64,000 bases of DNA, taken from positions 186,001 to 250,000 of the forward strand of contig NZ_JPUX01000002.1 in NCBI RefSeq assembly GCF_000738675.1, in the 5' to 3' direction. Made by a program: the position numbers and the translations under genes. Below, piece after piece: positions 53,154-61,804 of this stretch. Under the pieces are notes generated by a model that had not been told where the DNA came from, did not search any database, and saw only the letters and a list, made by a program, of their open reading frames with translations. This DNA is from Serratia nematodiphila DZ0503SBS1. Lineage in GTDB: Bacteria; Pseudomonadota; Gammaproteobacteria; Enterobacterales; Enterobacteriaceae. Numbering within the stretch: the stretch's first letter is position 1; every line of letters begins with the position of its first letter.

Positions 53154-53996
53154 ATGAACAAGAACAAGGCTGTTTTACTGATGTTAGCTATCGCCATGAG
53201 CGGATGCGCCGAGCCCCCCACCCCGGCAACGCCGCCGACCGACGCCACCGTTGCGCCGCCGAACCTGCAGCCGCAGATGGACGCCAGCACCCGCAGCAAG
53301 CTGCGTGAGATCCTCGCGCTGCGCGCCGGTTGGCCCGCCGCGCAGCCGCATGGCCGCACCGTCGATTTGATTTCGCGCGAATTCCTCGGCACGCCCTACC
53401 TCGCCAACCGCCTGATCGGCTCGCAGAGCACGCCCGAGCAGCTGGTGATCGACTTCCGCGGGCTGGATTGCTTCACCTACATCGATTATGTGGAAGCGCT
53501 CAGCACCGCCCGCAGCGAGGGCGAGTTCGTACAGCGGCTGATAGACATCCGCTACGTCGATGGCAAAATCGCCTTCCCGCAACGCAAGCACTTCTTCACC
53601 GACTGGGCGCAGCGGCCGCACCAGGTGGCCGAAGACATCACCGCGCAGCTCAGCCCGCACGCCGTCAGCCTCGTGAAAACCCTCAACCAGAAGGCGGACG
53701 GCAGCAGCTACCTGCCCGGCTTGCCCGACGTACAGCGCAGCGTGACCTATATCCCCAGCGACAGCGTCGACGACAAGGTGCTGGCCCAACTGCGCACCGG
53801 CGATTACATCGGCATTTACACCAATCTCGCCGGGCTGGACGTGACCCACACCGGCATCTTCGTGATGACCGACAACGGCCCGGTGCTGCGCAACGCCTCA
53901 TCGCGCAAAGCCAACATGCGGGTGGTCGATTCGCCCTTTATGGATTACGTGATGGCTACGCCGGGCATCGTCGTGCTGCGTTCGCTCAGCCGATAA
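53154..53996 (+). CDS. DUF1460 lipoprotein (N-acetylmuramoyl-L-alanine amidase-like)
   Basis: 280 residues from ATG 53154 with a GGAGGG SD. The lipobox is LAIAMSGC (Cys near residue 18), so it is a lipoprotein. The DUF1460 domain has FLGTPYLANRLIG, the catalytic Cys in FRGLDCFTYIDYVEAL and His in LDVTHTGIFVM, a papain-like (NlpC/P60-related) pair. It probably cleaves cell-wall peptides or amides. Confidence 0.85.
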   Translation: MNKNKAVLLMLAIAMSGCAEPPTPATPPTDATVAPPNLQPQMDASTRSKLREILALRAGWPAAQPHGRTVDLISREFLGTPYLANRLIGSQSTPEQLVIDFRGLDCFTYIDYVEALSTARSEGEFVQRLIDIRYVDGKIAFPQRKHFFTDWAQRPHQVAEDITAQLSPHAVSLVKTLNQKADGSSYLPGLPDVQRSVTYIPSDSVDDKVLAQLRTGDYIGIYTNLAGLDVTHTGIFVMTDNGPVLRNASSRKANMRVVDSPFMDYVMATPGIVVLRSLSR

Positions 53997-54003
53997 CTCC
54001 CCG

Positions 54004-54040
54004 CAGCATAAACGGCTATAAGCTATAGCCGTTTATGCTG
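54004..54040 (+). terminator. 17-bp perfect hairpin between the DUF1460 gene and nlpA
   Basis: CAGCATAAACGGCTATA-AGC-TATAGCCGTTTATGCTG, perfect arms of 17 bases with a three-base loop, beginning eight bases after the stop. No T-run follows. It may be a factor-assisted terminator or a protein site. Confidence 0.5.
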
Positions 54041-54127
54041 AACGAGCGTTTGACTTCATCGGCGGTTCAGGCTTAGCTGTAAGAACAAAAACCAACTGAT
54101 TTTATTGTTCTTTTCAGGGAGACTTCG

Positions 54128-54940
54128 ATGACCTTACGCTGGCGTATCACCCCTCTGGCGGCGGCCTTCGCCGCCGTATTGGCGCTACAGGGCTGCGATC
54201 AAAAAACCGACCAAAACCATATCAAAGTCGGCGTCATCAACGGCGCGGAACAGGACGTGGCGGAAGTCGCCAGGCAGGTGGCGAAAGAGAAATATGGGCT
54301 GGACGTCGAGCTGGTCGGCTTCAGCGGCTCGCTGCTGCCGAACGACGCCACCGACAAGGGCGAACTGGACGCCAACGTGTTCCAACACCGCCCATTCCTC
54401 GAACAGCAAAACAAAGATCACGGCTACAAGCTGGTGGCGGTCGGCAATACCTTCGTCTTCCCGATGGCCGGCTACTCCAAAAAGATAAAATCGCTGAAAG
54501 AGCTGCCGGACGGCGCGGTGATCGCCATCCCGCTCGATCCGACCAACCTGGGGCGCGCCCTGCTGCTGCTGGAAAAAACCGGGCTGATTAGCCTGAAGCC
54601 TGGTAAGGGGCTGCTGCCTACCGCCCTGGACATCAGCGCCAACCCGCATCGTTATCAGATCATGGAGCTGGAAGGCGCGCAACTGCCGCACGTGCTGGAC
54701 GATCCGAAAGTCACCGTCGCCGTCATCAGCACCACCTACATCAACCAGACCGGCCTGTCGCCGACCAAAGACGGCATCTTCATCGAGGATAAAGACTCAC
54801 CGTACACCAACATCATCGTCACCCGCGAAGACAACAAGGACGCGCCGAACGTGCAGAACTTCATCAAGGCCTATGAGTCGGATGAAGTGGCCAAAGCCGC
54901 CGAAAAAATCTTCAACGGCGGCGCGGTGAAAGACTGGTAA
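54128..54940 (+). CDS. nlpA: lipoprotein NlpA (MetQ family)
   Basis: 270 residues, closely following E. coli NlpA: lipobox LALQGC near residue 23, then HIKVGVINGAEQDVAEVARQ, LVGFSGSLLPNDATDKGELD, FVFPMAGYSKKIKSLKEL and ending AEKIFNGGAVKDW. It is an inner-membrane lipoprotein of the methionine-binding family, not required for MetNI in E. coli. Monocistronic. Confidence 0.94.
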   Translation: MTLRWRITPLAAAFAAVLALQGCDQKTDQNHIKVGVINGAEQDVAEVARQVAKEKYGLDVELVGFSGSLLPNDATDKGELDANVFQHRPFLEQQNKDHGYKLVAVGNTFVFPMAGYSKKIKSLKELPDGAVIAIPLDPTNLGRALLLLEKTGLISLKPGKGLLPTALDISANPHRYQIMELEGAQLPHVLDDPKVTVAVISTTYINQTGLSPTKDGIFIEDKDSPYTNIIVTREDNKDAPNVQNFIKAYESDEVAKAAEKIFNGGAVKDW

Positions 54941-54957
54941 ATTCGGCCACCATCAAG

Positions 54958-54980
54958 GCGGATTCTGCGTACGAATCCGC
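54958..54980 (+). terminator. hairpin after nlpA
   Basis: GCGGATTC-TGCGTAC-GAATCCGC, perfect eight-base stem, followed by AATATTTC. A plausible terminator with a poor U-tract. Confidence 0.55.
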
Positions 54981-55091
54981 AATATTTCACTTTCATTCCC
55001 CGTTTCCTTAGCCACACCTTTCTCTAAAAGCAAAACGCCCGCATGCTCATTCCTCCATAACACGGATTGTTCACAACAAAGGAGTGTCTCG

Positions 55092-55541
55092 ATGCCGATC
55101 AAATTTGCCCCCAAGGTCGGGGAAATTCTTGAGTGCAACTATGGCAACTATCCCCTATCAGTCTGCCAACCGCATGAAGCCGGCTTTTATGATGGCCACA
55201 TTCCACCAGAAATGGTGAAGAACCGTTTAGTTGTTGTGTTAAACGGCAAAATTAACGGCAATGCCTGCATTATCGTACCGCTGTCGACCACCAGAGATTC
55301 GAACAAGATCGAACGGGGATTGCACATCGAAATTACGCGTGAACTCATCGAAGATATGAGATTCTTTCATCCGCAAACCCGCTGGGCAAAGGGCGATCTG
55401 GTGCAGCAAGTCAGCCGCCAACGGCTGAACAGAGCCCGTAAAGAGAGAGGCTTTCTTACCCAGTGTCTGTCGCGCGAGCTTGTTGCTGACATACAACGCG
55501 CCGTCATTAAGTCGATCAATGCCAAAAATATGCTGTTCTGA
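55092..55541 (+). CDS. solitary PemK/MazF-like endoribonuclease toxin
   Basis: 149 residues. PemK/MazF features: KVGEILECNYG as the first strand, then KNRLVVVLNG, CIIVPLSTTRDSNK and WAKGDLVQQVSRQRLNR. The family cleaves mRNA at short sequences. No antitoxin precedes it (54981-55091 has no ORF) or follows it. The gene is more AT-rich than its neighbours, suggesting transfer. It may be inactive, self-limiting or served by a distant antitoxin. Confidence 0.8.
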   Translation: MPIKFAPKVGEILECNYGNYPLSVCQPHEAGFYDGHIPPEMVKNRLVVVLNGKINGNACIIVPLSTTRDSNKIERGLHIEITRELIEDMRFFHPQTRWAKGDLVQQVSRQRLNRARKERGFLTQCLSRELVADIQRAVIKSINAKNMLF

Positions 55542-55639
55542 CCAGTACGCTGTTGTTGACAAAACAGACAAATCAGGTGAAATTGTCGCCGTAGCCGATA
55601 AAGGCCCTTATGCTATACCCTCCCTTTCAGGGACCTGCG

Positions 55640-55665
55640 AAGCCCAGCCATCCAGCTGGGCTTTT
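55640..55665 (+). terminator. Rho-independent terminator
   Basis: AAGCCCAGC-CATCCA-GCTGGGCTT followed by TT and a TTGCC tail. Just before it TCCCT-TTC-AGGGA forms another small hairpin. It ends the PemK-like transcript, or a short untranslated RNA in 55542-55665. Confidence 0.78.
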
Positions 55666-55774
55666 GCCTATCAAGCGCCCACCGATTTTTAAAACGTCAT
55701 CTTTTCTTCCCGCTCTTGACCCTTACGTGGCGTCAGGCTTTAGTATCCCGGCACGCACAAGGGAGGAGCTACAT

Positions 55775-56800
55775 ATGTTATTGAAAGTCGGCGAACTGGC
55801 GCGCCGTTCCGGCATTACCGTTCGCACACTGCATCACTACGACAGCATTGGCTTGCTGGTCCCTTCTGCGCGTTCCGACGCCGGTTATCGTTTATACAAC
55901 CGGGCTGACATCACCCGCTTGCACCACATCCAGGCGCTGCGCCGGATGGGCGTTTCGCTGGCGGAAGTCGGGGCAATTCTGGCGCGTTCAGGGCTGGCGC
56001 TTCCGGCGGTGATTGAGCAGCAGATCGCCATGTTGGACCAGCAGTTGGCACAGATCGCCGCATTGCGCGGCCGGCTGCAATACATGCATGCCCAACTCTC
56101 CACCGGGCACGAACCAGAACTGAACGACTGGCTAACTACGTTGGAGTTAATGACCATGTACGATAAATACTTTACCGCCGATGAGCTGGCGCAACTGCCG
56201 TTCTACCAGGCCGATCCCGCCCGCAATCAGGAATGGGCTGCATTGGTGAGCAGCGTGGGACAACTGATGGCGGAAGGCGTCGAACCTCAGGCGCCACAGG
56301 CACAGGCGCTGGCGCGCCGCTGGATGCTGATGCTGGAGCGCGACACCGCCGGCAACCCGGCCTTTCTCACCCGGCTGAACGCCATGCACGCCGACGAACC
56401 GTCGATGCGCGAACAGACCGGCATTACACCGACGATGACGGACTACATCACCCGCGCCTTTGCCGAAACCAAGCTGGCTGTCTATCAAAAATACCTGTCG
56501 GCGGAAGAGTACGCCTATGTGCGTCAACACTATTTCACCCGCCTGCAGGAGTGGCCGGCTCTGATCGCTCAATTCCATCAAGCGATGAACGACGGCATAC
56601 CGTCCGATTCGCCGGAGGCGGTGCGATTGGCGGCCAGTTGGCTGGCGCTGTTCCAATCCTATGCAGGCACCAACCCGGCGACGCAAATGAAGATCCGCGA
56701 AGCGATGGAACGGGAACCCTCGCTGACCGAGGGCACCTGGATGACTCCGCCGCTTCTGGCCTATCTGCGCCAGGCCGTGACCCGGCTGATGCGCGGTTGA
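55775..56800 (+). CDS. MerR-family regulator with TipA-type effector domain
   Basis: 341 residues. N-terminal MerR HTH: VGELARRSGITVRTLHHYD, then SIGLLVPSARSDAGYRLY, with a coiled-coil near residues 90-125. The C-terminal part contains two TipAS-like repeats rich in YLSAEEYAYVRQHY and WPALIAQFHQAM. TipAS binds thiopeptide antibiotics in Streptomyces. A longer upstream start would overlap the terminator; ATG 55775 with GGGAGGAG is used. A terminator-like hairpin follows. Confidence 0.88.
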   Translation: MLLKVGELARRSGITVRTLHHYDSIGLLVPSARSDAGYRLYNRADITRLHHIQALRRMGVSLAEVGAILARSGLALPAVIEQQIAMLDQQLAQIAALRGRLQYMHAQLSTGHEPELNDWLTTLELMTMYDKYFTADELAQLPFYQADPARNQEWAALVSSVGQLMAEGVEPQAPQAQALARRWMLMLERDTAGNPAFLTRLNAMHADEPSMREQTGITPTMTDYITRAFAETKLAVYQKYLSAEEYAYVRQHYFTRLQEWPALIAQFHQAMNDGIPSDSPEAVRLAASWLALFQSYAGTNPATQMKIREAMEREPSLTEGTWMTPPLLAYLRQAVTRLMRG

Positions 56801-56810
56801 CGACCCCATA

Positions 56811-56840
56811 GGGTTTTCTTATCTCACCATAAGAAAACCC
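56811..56840 (+). terminator. hairpin after the MerR gene
   Basis: GGGTTTTCTTA-TCTCACCA-TAAGAAAACCC, a perfect 11-base stem starting ten bases after the stop. No further T-run is present, so termination is likely but not certain. Confidence 0.6.
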
Positions 56841-56911
56841 GATTTACCCCGACGGCGAGCGGCGCGCATAATGGCGTTTATCCGCTGATTTTCAAGGTGA
56901 ACAGACCCGCC

Positions 56912-57451
56912 ATGACGCTCTCCGCTCCCGTACTCAGCCTCCTTGACGCCACACCGGACGATATGGCCGCCGTGCAGCGTATTTACACCCACCACGTGCT
57001 GCACGGAGCCGCCTCGTTTGAAGAACAACCGCCGACGCGGGCGGAAATGCAGCTGCGGTTGGCCAAGGTGCAAGCAGCCGGGCTGCCCTGGCTGGTGGCG
57101 AAAAGCGAAGGCCGTATTGTGGGCTACTGCTATGCCACGCCGTATCGCCCCCGGCCGGCCTATCGCTTTACCGTGGAAGACTCGGTGTATATCGCCGAAG
57201 GGCAGCAGGGCAAAGGCGTCGGCAAGGCGCTGCTGAGCGCGCTGATCGCCCGCTGCGAGCAAGGTCCCTGGCGCCAGATGCTGGCGATCGTCGGCGATTC
57301 CGCCGCCAACCGCGGCTCGCTGGCGCTGCACCAGTCGCTCGGCTTTACCAGCGTCGGGACGTTAAAGGCCGTGGGATTCAAGCTGGGGGAATGGCGCGAC
57401 ACCCACATCATGCAGCGCACGCTGGGCGCGGGCGACAATCAGCATCCTTGA
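56912..57451 (+). CDS. GNAT acetyltransferase, phosphinothricin-acetyltransferase-like
   Basis: 179 residues. DMAAVQRIYTHHVLHGAASFE near the N-terminus, then YRFTVEDSVYIAEGQQGKGV with the acetyl-CoA loop QQGKGVGKALL, and HQSLGFTSVGTLKAVGFKLG. This is the PAT/Bar group, which acetylates phosphinothricin or methionine sulfoximine and sulfone. A GTG at 56897 would add five residues. Monocistronic. Confidence 0.85.
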   Translation: MTLSAPVLSLLDATPDDMAAVQRIYTHHVLHGAASFEEQPPTRAEMQLRLAKVQAAGLPWLVAKSEGRIVGYCYATPYRPRPAYRFTVEDSVYIAEGQQGKGVGKALLSALIARCEQGPWRQMLAIVGDSAANRGSLALHQSLGFTSVGTLKAVGFKLGEWRDTHIMQRTLGAGDNQHP

Positions 57452-57554
57452 AGGCATGGCGACGCACGATAGGGAGTTAGCGTCTATAGTGAAGAGTGAT
57501 TTCATTGAGTTAACGCCAATCGCGCGCCAGCTTTAACCGGTAAGGGAGAATCAA

Positions 57555-57638
57555 ATGAAAATTATTCTGTGGATAGTCGCCATCATCTTTATCGTGGGTT
57601 TGTTGACGATTACCGGCGTTCTCAAACTGATCTTTTAA
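57555..57638 (+). CDS. yohP: small membrane protein YohP
   Basis: 27 residues, MKIILWIVAIIFIVGLLTIT then GVLKLIF, against E. coli YohP MKIILWAVLIIFLIGLL and a VTGVFKMIF end. A single transmembrane helix. AAGGGAGAA precedes the ATG. It is too short for ordinary ORF calling. E. coli YohP is known for mRNA targeting to the membrane; its function is unknown. Confidence 0.92.
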   Translation: MKIILWIVAIIFIVGLLTITGVLKLIF

Positions 57639-57650
57639 TGCGCTTAATAC

Positions 57651-57678
57651 GTCCCGCCCCTTCCGGGGCGAGACTTTT
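57651..57678 (+). terminator. Rho-independent terminator of yohP
   Basis: GTCCCGCCCC-TTCC-GGGGCGAGAC with one mismatch, followed by TTTTC. It sits between the convergent yohP and yedI genes. Confidence 0.75.
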
Positions 57679-57680
57679 CA

Positions 57681-58601
57681 TCATGCCTTGAAACGCGCGC
57701 GTACCGCCCCCAGCGCCGATACCACCGCCAGCACCACGCCGCCGGCCACCAGCCCGAACGCCACGTTCAGCAGGGCCGGAACCACACCCTGCAAAAGATG
57801 GCCAAACGTCGGCACCACGGTGGTGTACGAGGCCCAATCTTCGAACAGGTGATGCACCGGCGGCAAACCGTGGGTCAGAATACCGCCGCCGACCATAAAC
57901 ATGGCGACAGTGCCGACGATCGACAGCGTTTTCATCAGATAAGGCGCGGCGCGCACGATGCCGCTGCCGATGGCGCGCGCCAACGCGCTGCCTTTGCGGC
58001 TCAGATACAGCCCCAGATCGTCCAGCCTGACGATGCCGGCAACAATGCCGTACACGCCGAGCGTCATCACGACGGCGATGCCGCACAAGACGATCACCTG
58101 TTGGCTGAAGGTGGCGCCGGCGACGGTGCCCAGCGTGATGGCGATGATCTCGGCAGACAGCACAAAGTCGGTGCGTATCGCCCCTTTCACCTTGCGCTTC
58201 TCATAGGCTGCGGCATCCTCATTGGCGCCGGGCCCGTCCGATTTCTCCTCCTGCACCGCCTTGCCGGGGCTCAGGCTGTGGAACACCTTTTCGAACCCTT
58301 CGTAGCACAGGTAGGCGCCGCCCACCATCAGCAGCGGCGTAATCGCCCAGGGCGCGAAGGCACTGATCAAGAGCGCCAATGGCACCAGGATCGCCTTGTT
58401 GATCAACGAGCCTTTGGCGACGCTCCACACCACCGGCAGTTCACGGTCGGCTTTAACGCCGGTGACCTGCTGCGCGTTGAGCGCCAGATCGTCCCCCAGC
58501 ACCCCGGCGGTTTTTTTTGCCGCCATCTTGCTCATTAAAGAGACGTCGTCCAACAACGAGGCGATGTCGTCGATAAGGGTAAGTAAGCTACTTCCTGCCA
58601 A
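57681..58601 (-). CDS. yedI: DUF808 inner-membrane protein YedI
   Basis: 306 residues. [20 protein letters not shown] starts the protein, followed by [16 protein letters not shown] and [20 protein letters not shown], as in E. coli YedI. About six to eight hydrophobic spans follow, with a soluble loop near residue 115-140 rich in Glu and Lys. Function unknown. Monocistronic. Confidence 0.92.
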   Translation of the reverse strand: MAGSSLLTLIDDIASLLDDVSLMSKMAAKKTAGVLGDDLALNAQQVTGVKADRELPVVWSVAKGSLINKAILVPLALLISAFAPWAITPLLMVGGAYLCYEGFEKVFHSLSPGKAVQEEKSDGPGANEDAAAYEKRKVKGAIRTDFVLSAEIIAITLGTVAGATFSQQVIVLCGIAVVMTLGVYGIVAGIVRLDDLGLYLSRKGSALARAIGSGIVRAAPYLMKTLSIVGTVAMFMVGGGILTHGLPPVHHLFEDWASYTTVVPTFGHLLQGVVPALLNVAFGLVAGGVVLAVVSALGAVRARFKA

Positions 58602-58703
58602 AATGATTCATCCTTTTCATATTCACGGGCCATTCTATGTTTAGCATAGCGGTAAAGCGTCATAAAAGGATATGGGAGGATCTCGGAAAATGCCGGGCGG
58701 GCG

Positions 58704-59648
58704 TTAAGCCCCCTCGCCCGCCAGCCCCTCATCGGATCCGATAGCGGACACACGCGAGATATGTTGAAGGACAAGGCGATGGGCATCAAAGACGCACGAT
58801 AAATGCGTGCTGCCTTCAAGCAAACCAAATGCCACATGCACGCTGCCATGCTGTTCGACGAAGCGCTGCATGGATTGCGCATTGAACAACTCATCCTGCG
58901 CTGCCGCCAGCAGCAAGGTCGGCAATCGCAGCGCCGCCAGCTGCTTCGCCGGGGCACGCGGCGTCAGCGCGTTAGCCATATTGACGCTGTATTGGCAGAC
59001 AAAATCGGGGGCGGCGGCCAGCACAGGCGGGGGAAAATTCAGGCTGACCGCCCGAGATTGCCCAAACCATCGCCCACCGCTGAGCGCATTGGCCACAAAG
59101 GGCCATTGGCGCACCTGAGCAAAACGGGCCGCCGCCGTCAGATCGCGGGCTATCCCGGAAAATGGCCCCAGCTCCGGCGCCAGCATGATCAGGCTGTCCG
59201 CCTGCTGCTCGCCAGGATAACGGGTCAGGTAGTTGAGCAACATCCCGGCGCCGCTGGAATGGCCCAGCAGGTGCCTGCGCGCCAACGGAAAACGGCGGCG
59301 CATTTCCGCCAGGATGACATCGACATCGCGCCAAATACGCTCAGGCCGCTCAACCGTCCCCCGCTCTCCCGCGGAATCGCCGTGCCCGCGGATGTCCACC
59401 AGGCACACCGCGAGCGTCGGCACGGCGGCCAACTGGCGCGCAAGAACGTCATACCCGGCGGCGCTGTTAACCCCGCCGCCGTGATAAACCACGATCGCGT
59501 CTTCACTCTCGGCAGCGTGCCGATACAGGCGATAGCTCACCCCCTCGACGCAACCGGGCGACATGTCCACATGCCCGCCCGGCCACTCGCCGTAAGACTT
59601 CGCTTGCTCAACATAGCGGTCAAAATCAATCAAAGCGCACCTTTCCAT
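58704..59648 (-). CDS. alpha/beta hydrolase
   Basis: About 314 residues from ATG 59648; an in-frame start at 59711 has no SD. IVVYHGGGVNSAAGYDVLA is the oxyanion region, HLLGHSSGAGMLLNYL the nucleophile elbow (Ser near residue 127), LLLAAQDELF the acid region and STHLSCVFD the terminal catalytic His. Lysophospholipase or serine aminopeptidase (S33) style. Substrate unknown. The SD is 13 bases from the chosen start, which leaves it uncertain. Confidence 0.75.
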   Translation of the reverse strand: MERCALIDFDRYVEQAKSYGEWPGGHVDMSPGCVEGVSYRLYRHAAESEDAIVVYHGGGVNSAAGYDVLARQLAAVPTLAVCLVDIRGHGDSAGERGTVERPERIWRDVDVILAEMRRRFPLARRHLLGHSSGAGMLLNYLTRYPGEQQADSLIMLAPELGPFSGIARDLTAAARFAQVRQWPFVANALSGGRWFGQSRAVSLNFPPPVLAAAPDFVCQYSVNMANALTPRAPAKQLAALRLPTLLLAAAQDELFNAQSMQRFVEQHGSVHVAFGLLEGSTHLSCVFDAHRLVLQHISRVSAIGSDEGLAGEGA

Positions 59649-59752
59649 GATGTTGTCGGTATTTCCTACGGCAGAGAACCCTGCCGCCATGGCGATAAAC
59701 ATATGAAACAACAGCAGGCGCTACCATGCCTTTTGCACGCCGCGCGCTGAGT

Positions 59753-60157
59753 TCAGGGCAGATCGCCCGCCGGCACATTGAGCTGCCAGGAGAGGCCGAA
59801 ACGATCGTTCAGCCAACCGAAACGGGCGCTGAAGCCGTAGTCATCGAGCGGCATCAGCACCTTGCCGCCCTCCGCCAGCCGGTGAAAGGCCTGTTCAAGC
59901 GCCTCTTCGTTAGGCAGGTTGATGAACAACGACACCGCCGGGGTAAAGCTGAAGTCATGGCTGATCGGGCTATCGGTAAACACCAGGTTCTGCCGATCAA
60001 AATCGATGGACGCATGCTTGATCAACCGCCGGCCGTCCGGCGTCGGATCGTAATGCTGCACCTGCATGAGCCGAAAACGCTCGAACACCTGGCTGTAAAG
60101 GTCGATCGCCCGCTGCGCCTCTCCCTGGAACATGACAAAGGTCGAAACCTGACTCAT
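59753..60157 (-). CDS. VOC-superfamily protein, PhnB/YjdN-like
   Basis: 134 residues from ATG 60157. MSQVSTFVMFQGEAQRAIDL then YSQVFERFRLMQVQHYDPTP form the first beta-alpha-beta unit, and LFINLPNEEALEQAFHRLAE the second, ending in DRFGLSWQLNV. This is the glyoxalase/PhnB fold. The typical H...E metal ligands are not clearly present, so catalysis is uncertain. A longer frame from 60244 overlaps the divergent GNAT gene and is rejected. Confidence 0.82.
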   Translation of the reverse strand: MSQVSTFVMFQGEAQRAIDLYSQVFERFRLMQVQHYDPTPDGRRLIKHASIDFDRQNLVFTDSPISHDFSFTPAVSLFINLPNEEALEQAFHRLAEGGKVLMPLDDYGFSARFGWLNDRFGLSWQLNVPAGDLP

Positions 60158-60233
60158 AACATCCCCTCCGACAATCGTTGTGGTATTAATGGAGGATAGC
60201 GGATTACCGTTGAAGCGGCGGAAAGGAGCAATC

Positions 60234-60689
60234 ATGAGCATCATTCATCGCCTGGCGCAGCCGGACGATCTCAACGGCCTGTTAGCCTTGTATCGCGAGC
60301 TGCGCCCGCAGGACGCGCCGCTGCGCGCCGACGACGCGCGCCGTGCCCTGCAACGCCTGCTGGACGATCCGGCGATCCGCCTGGTGGTGGCGGCGGACGA
60401 GGAACAGCCGATCGCCACCTGCATGCTGGCGCTGATCCCGGGGCTGGCGCATCAGGCGCAGCCGTTCGGCGTCATCGAGCACGTGGTGACGGCGGAGCCC
60501 TATCGCGGCCACGGCGTGGCGCTCGCGATGGTCGAATACGCGCTGCAGCTGGCCTGGCGCAAGGGCTGTTACAAGGTGATGCTGCTGTCGGGGCAGCAAC
60601 GCACCGGCGCGCACCAGCTTTATCTCAAAGCGGGTTTCGACGGCGATCGCGAGCGGGGATTTGTCATCAGGCGGCCCGAGGGCCGATAG
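60234..60689 (+). CDS. GNAT acetyltransferase
   Basis: 151 residues. IHRLAQPDDLNGLLALYREL opens the fold, EPYRGHGVALAMVEYAL is the acetyl-CoA loop, and AHQLYLKAGFDGDRERGFVI closes it. ATG 60234 follows AAAGGAG. Substrate unknown. It is divergent from the VOC gene and convergent with pbpG. Confidence 0.85.
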   Translation: MSIIHRLAQPDDLNGLLALYRELRPQDAPLRADDARRALQRLLDDPAIRLVVAADEEQPIATCMLALIPGLAHQAQPFGVIEHVVTAEPYRGHGVALAMVEYALQLAWRKGCYKVMLLSGQQRTGAHQLYLKAGFDGDRERGFVIRRPEGR

Positions 60690-60715
60690 CGGCCTGCAGC
60701 AAAAGAGCAGGCCGC
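60689..60715. terminator. hairpin between convergent GNAT and pbpG genes
   Basis: GCGGCCTGC-AGCAAAAGA-GCAGGCCGC, a nine-base stem overlapping the GNAT stop. It lacks a T-run on either strand. Confidence 0.5.
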
Positions 60716-60723
60716 CAGGCGGG

Positions 60724-61653
60724 TTATTCGCTGTCGTTCTTCGCCAGACGGGCGTCTTTTTGGCGGCGATAGTCGCGGGCGGCGGCCGGGATCGGCGTCA
60801 CCTTGCCGGTTTCAATCCAGCTGCGCAGCCGGTTGGCATCGGCGAAGTGAGTGTATTTGCCGAAGGCGTCCAGCACCACCAGCGACACCGAGCGGTTGCC
60901 GATCATGGTGCGCATCGCCAGGCAGTGCCCCGCCTGGTTGGTGAAGCCGGTCTTGGTCAGCTGAATGTTCCATTTCGGGTTGTACACCAGGTGGTTGGTG
61001 TTGCGGAACGGCAGCGTGTAGTTCGGATCCTTGAAGCTGGCCATGCGTTCGGTGGTGGTGCTGAGCTGGCCGATCAACGGATATTGCTTGGTGGCGATCA
61101 GCAGTTTGGTCAGATCGCGCGCCGTCGACACGTTATGAATAGAGAGCCCGGTCGGTTCCACGTAATGGGTGTTGGTCATACCCAGCGCCCTGGCCTTGGC
61201 GTTCATCGCTTTGATGAAGGCGTTGTAGCCCCCCGGATAGTGGTGCGCCAGGCTGGCGGCCGCGCGGTTTTCCGACGACATCAGCGCCAGCAGCAGCATA
61301 TCCTTGCGGCTGATTTCGCTGTTCAGCCGCACCCGTGAATACACCCCTTTCATCTCCGGCGTCTGGTGGATGTCCACCGACAGCATCTCGTCGAGCGGCA
61401 GGTGCGCGTCCAACGTGACCATGGCGGTCATCAGCTTGGTGATCGAGGCAATCGGCACCACTTCATCCGGGTTGCGCGCGTACATCACCTTATGGGTTTG
61501 CATATCGACGACCATCGCGCTGCCGGAGGCCAGCTCAGGCTGGGTGGCGTGCAGGGCGGCAGCGTTGTCGCTGGCCAGCGCGCGCGGCGCAAAGCCTGCG
61601 CCCGCCTGCAAAGCGAGCAGGGTCAGAACCAAAACACGTATTTTCACAGGCAT
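60724..61653 (-). CDS. pbpG: D-alanyl-D-alanine endopeptidase (PBP7)
   Basis: 309 residues. Signal peptide ends near ALASDN. Penicillin-binding motifs: SITK with Ser70 and Lys73, SEN at 127-129 and KTG at 234-236. The length and C-terminus match PBP7 (PbpG). It cleaves D-Ala-meso-DAP cross-links in the periplasmic peptidoglycan. Monocistronic. Confidence 0.95.
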   Translation of the reverse strand: MPVKIRVLVLTLLALQAGAGFAPRALASDNAAALHATQPELASGSAMVVDMQTHKVMYARNPDEVVPIASITKLMTAMVTLDAHLPLDEMLSVDIHQTPEMKGVYSRVRLNSEISRKDMLLLALMSSENRAAASLAHHYPGGYNAFIKAMNAKARALGMTNTHYVEPTGLSIHNVSTARDLTKLLIATKQYPLIGQLSTTTERMASFKDPNYTLPFRNTNHLVYNPKWNIQLTKTGFTNQAGHCLAMRTMIGNRSVSLVVLDAFGKYTHFADANRLRSWIETGKVTPIPAAARDYRRQKDARLAKNDSE

Positions 61654-61804
61654 TACTCTGAAATGGGGGCTTGAACTCAGCGAATTATATGTGAGGGTTC
61701 AGCGCTTGGCACTGGGATTATAGGGCGGATTTGTGACAAATTCTGTCGGCCGAAAATCGGCACAGCCCGCGGGCGCTCTGGGATGAACGCCCGCGTAGAA
61801 AAAG

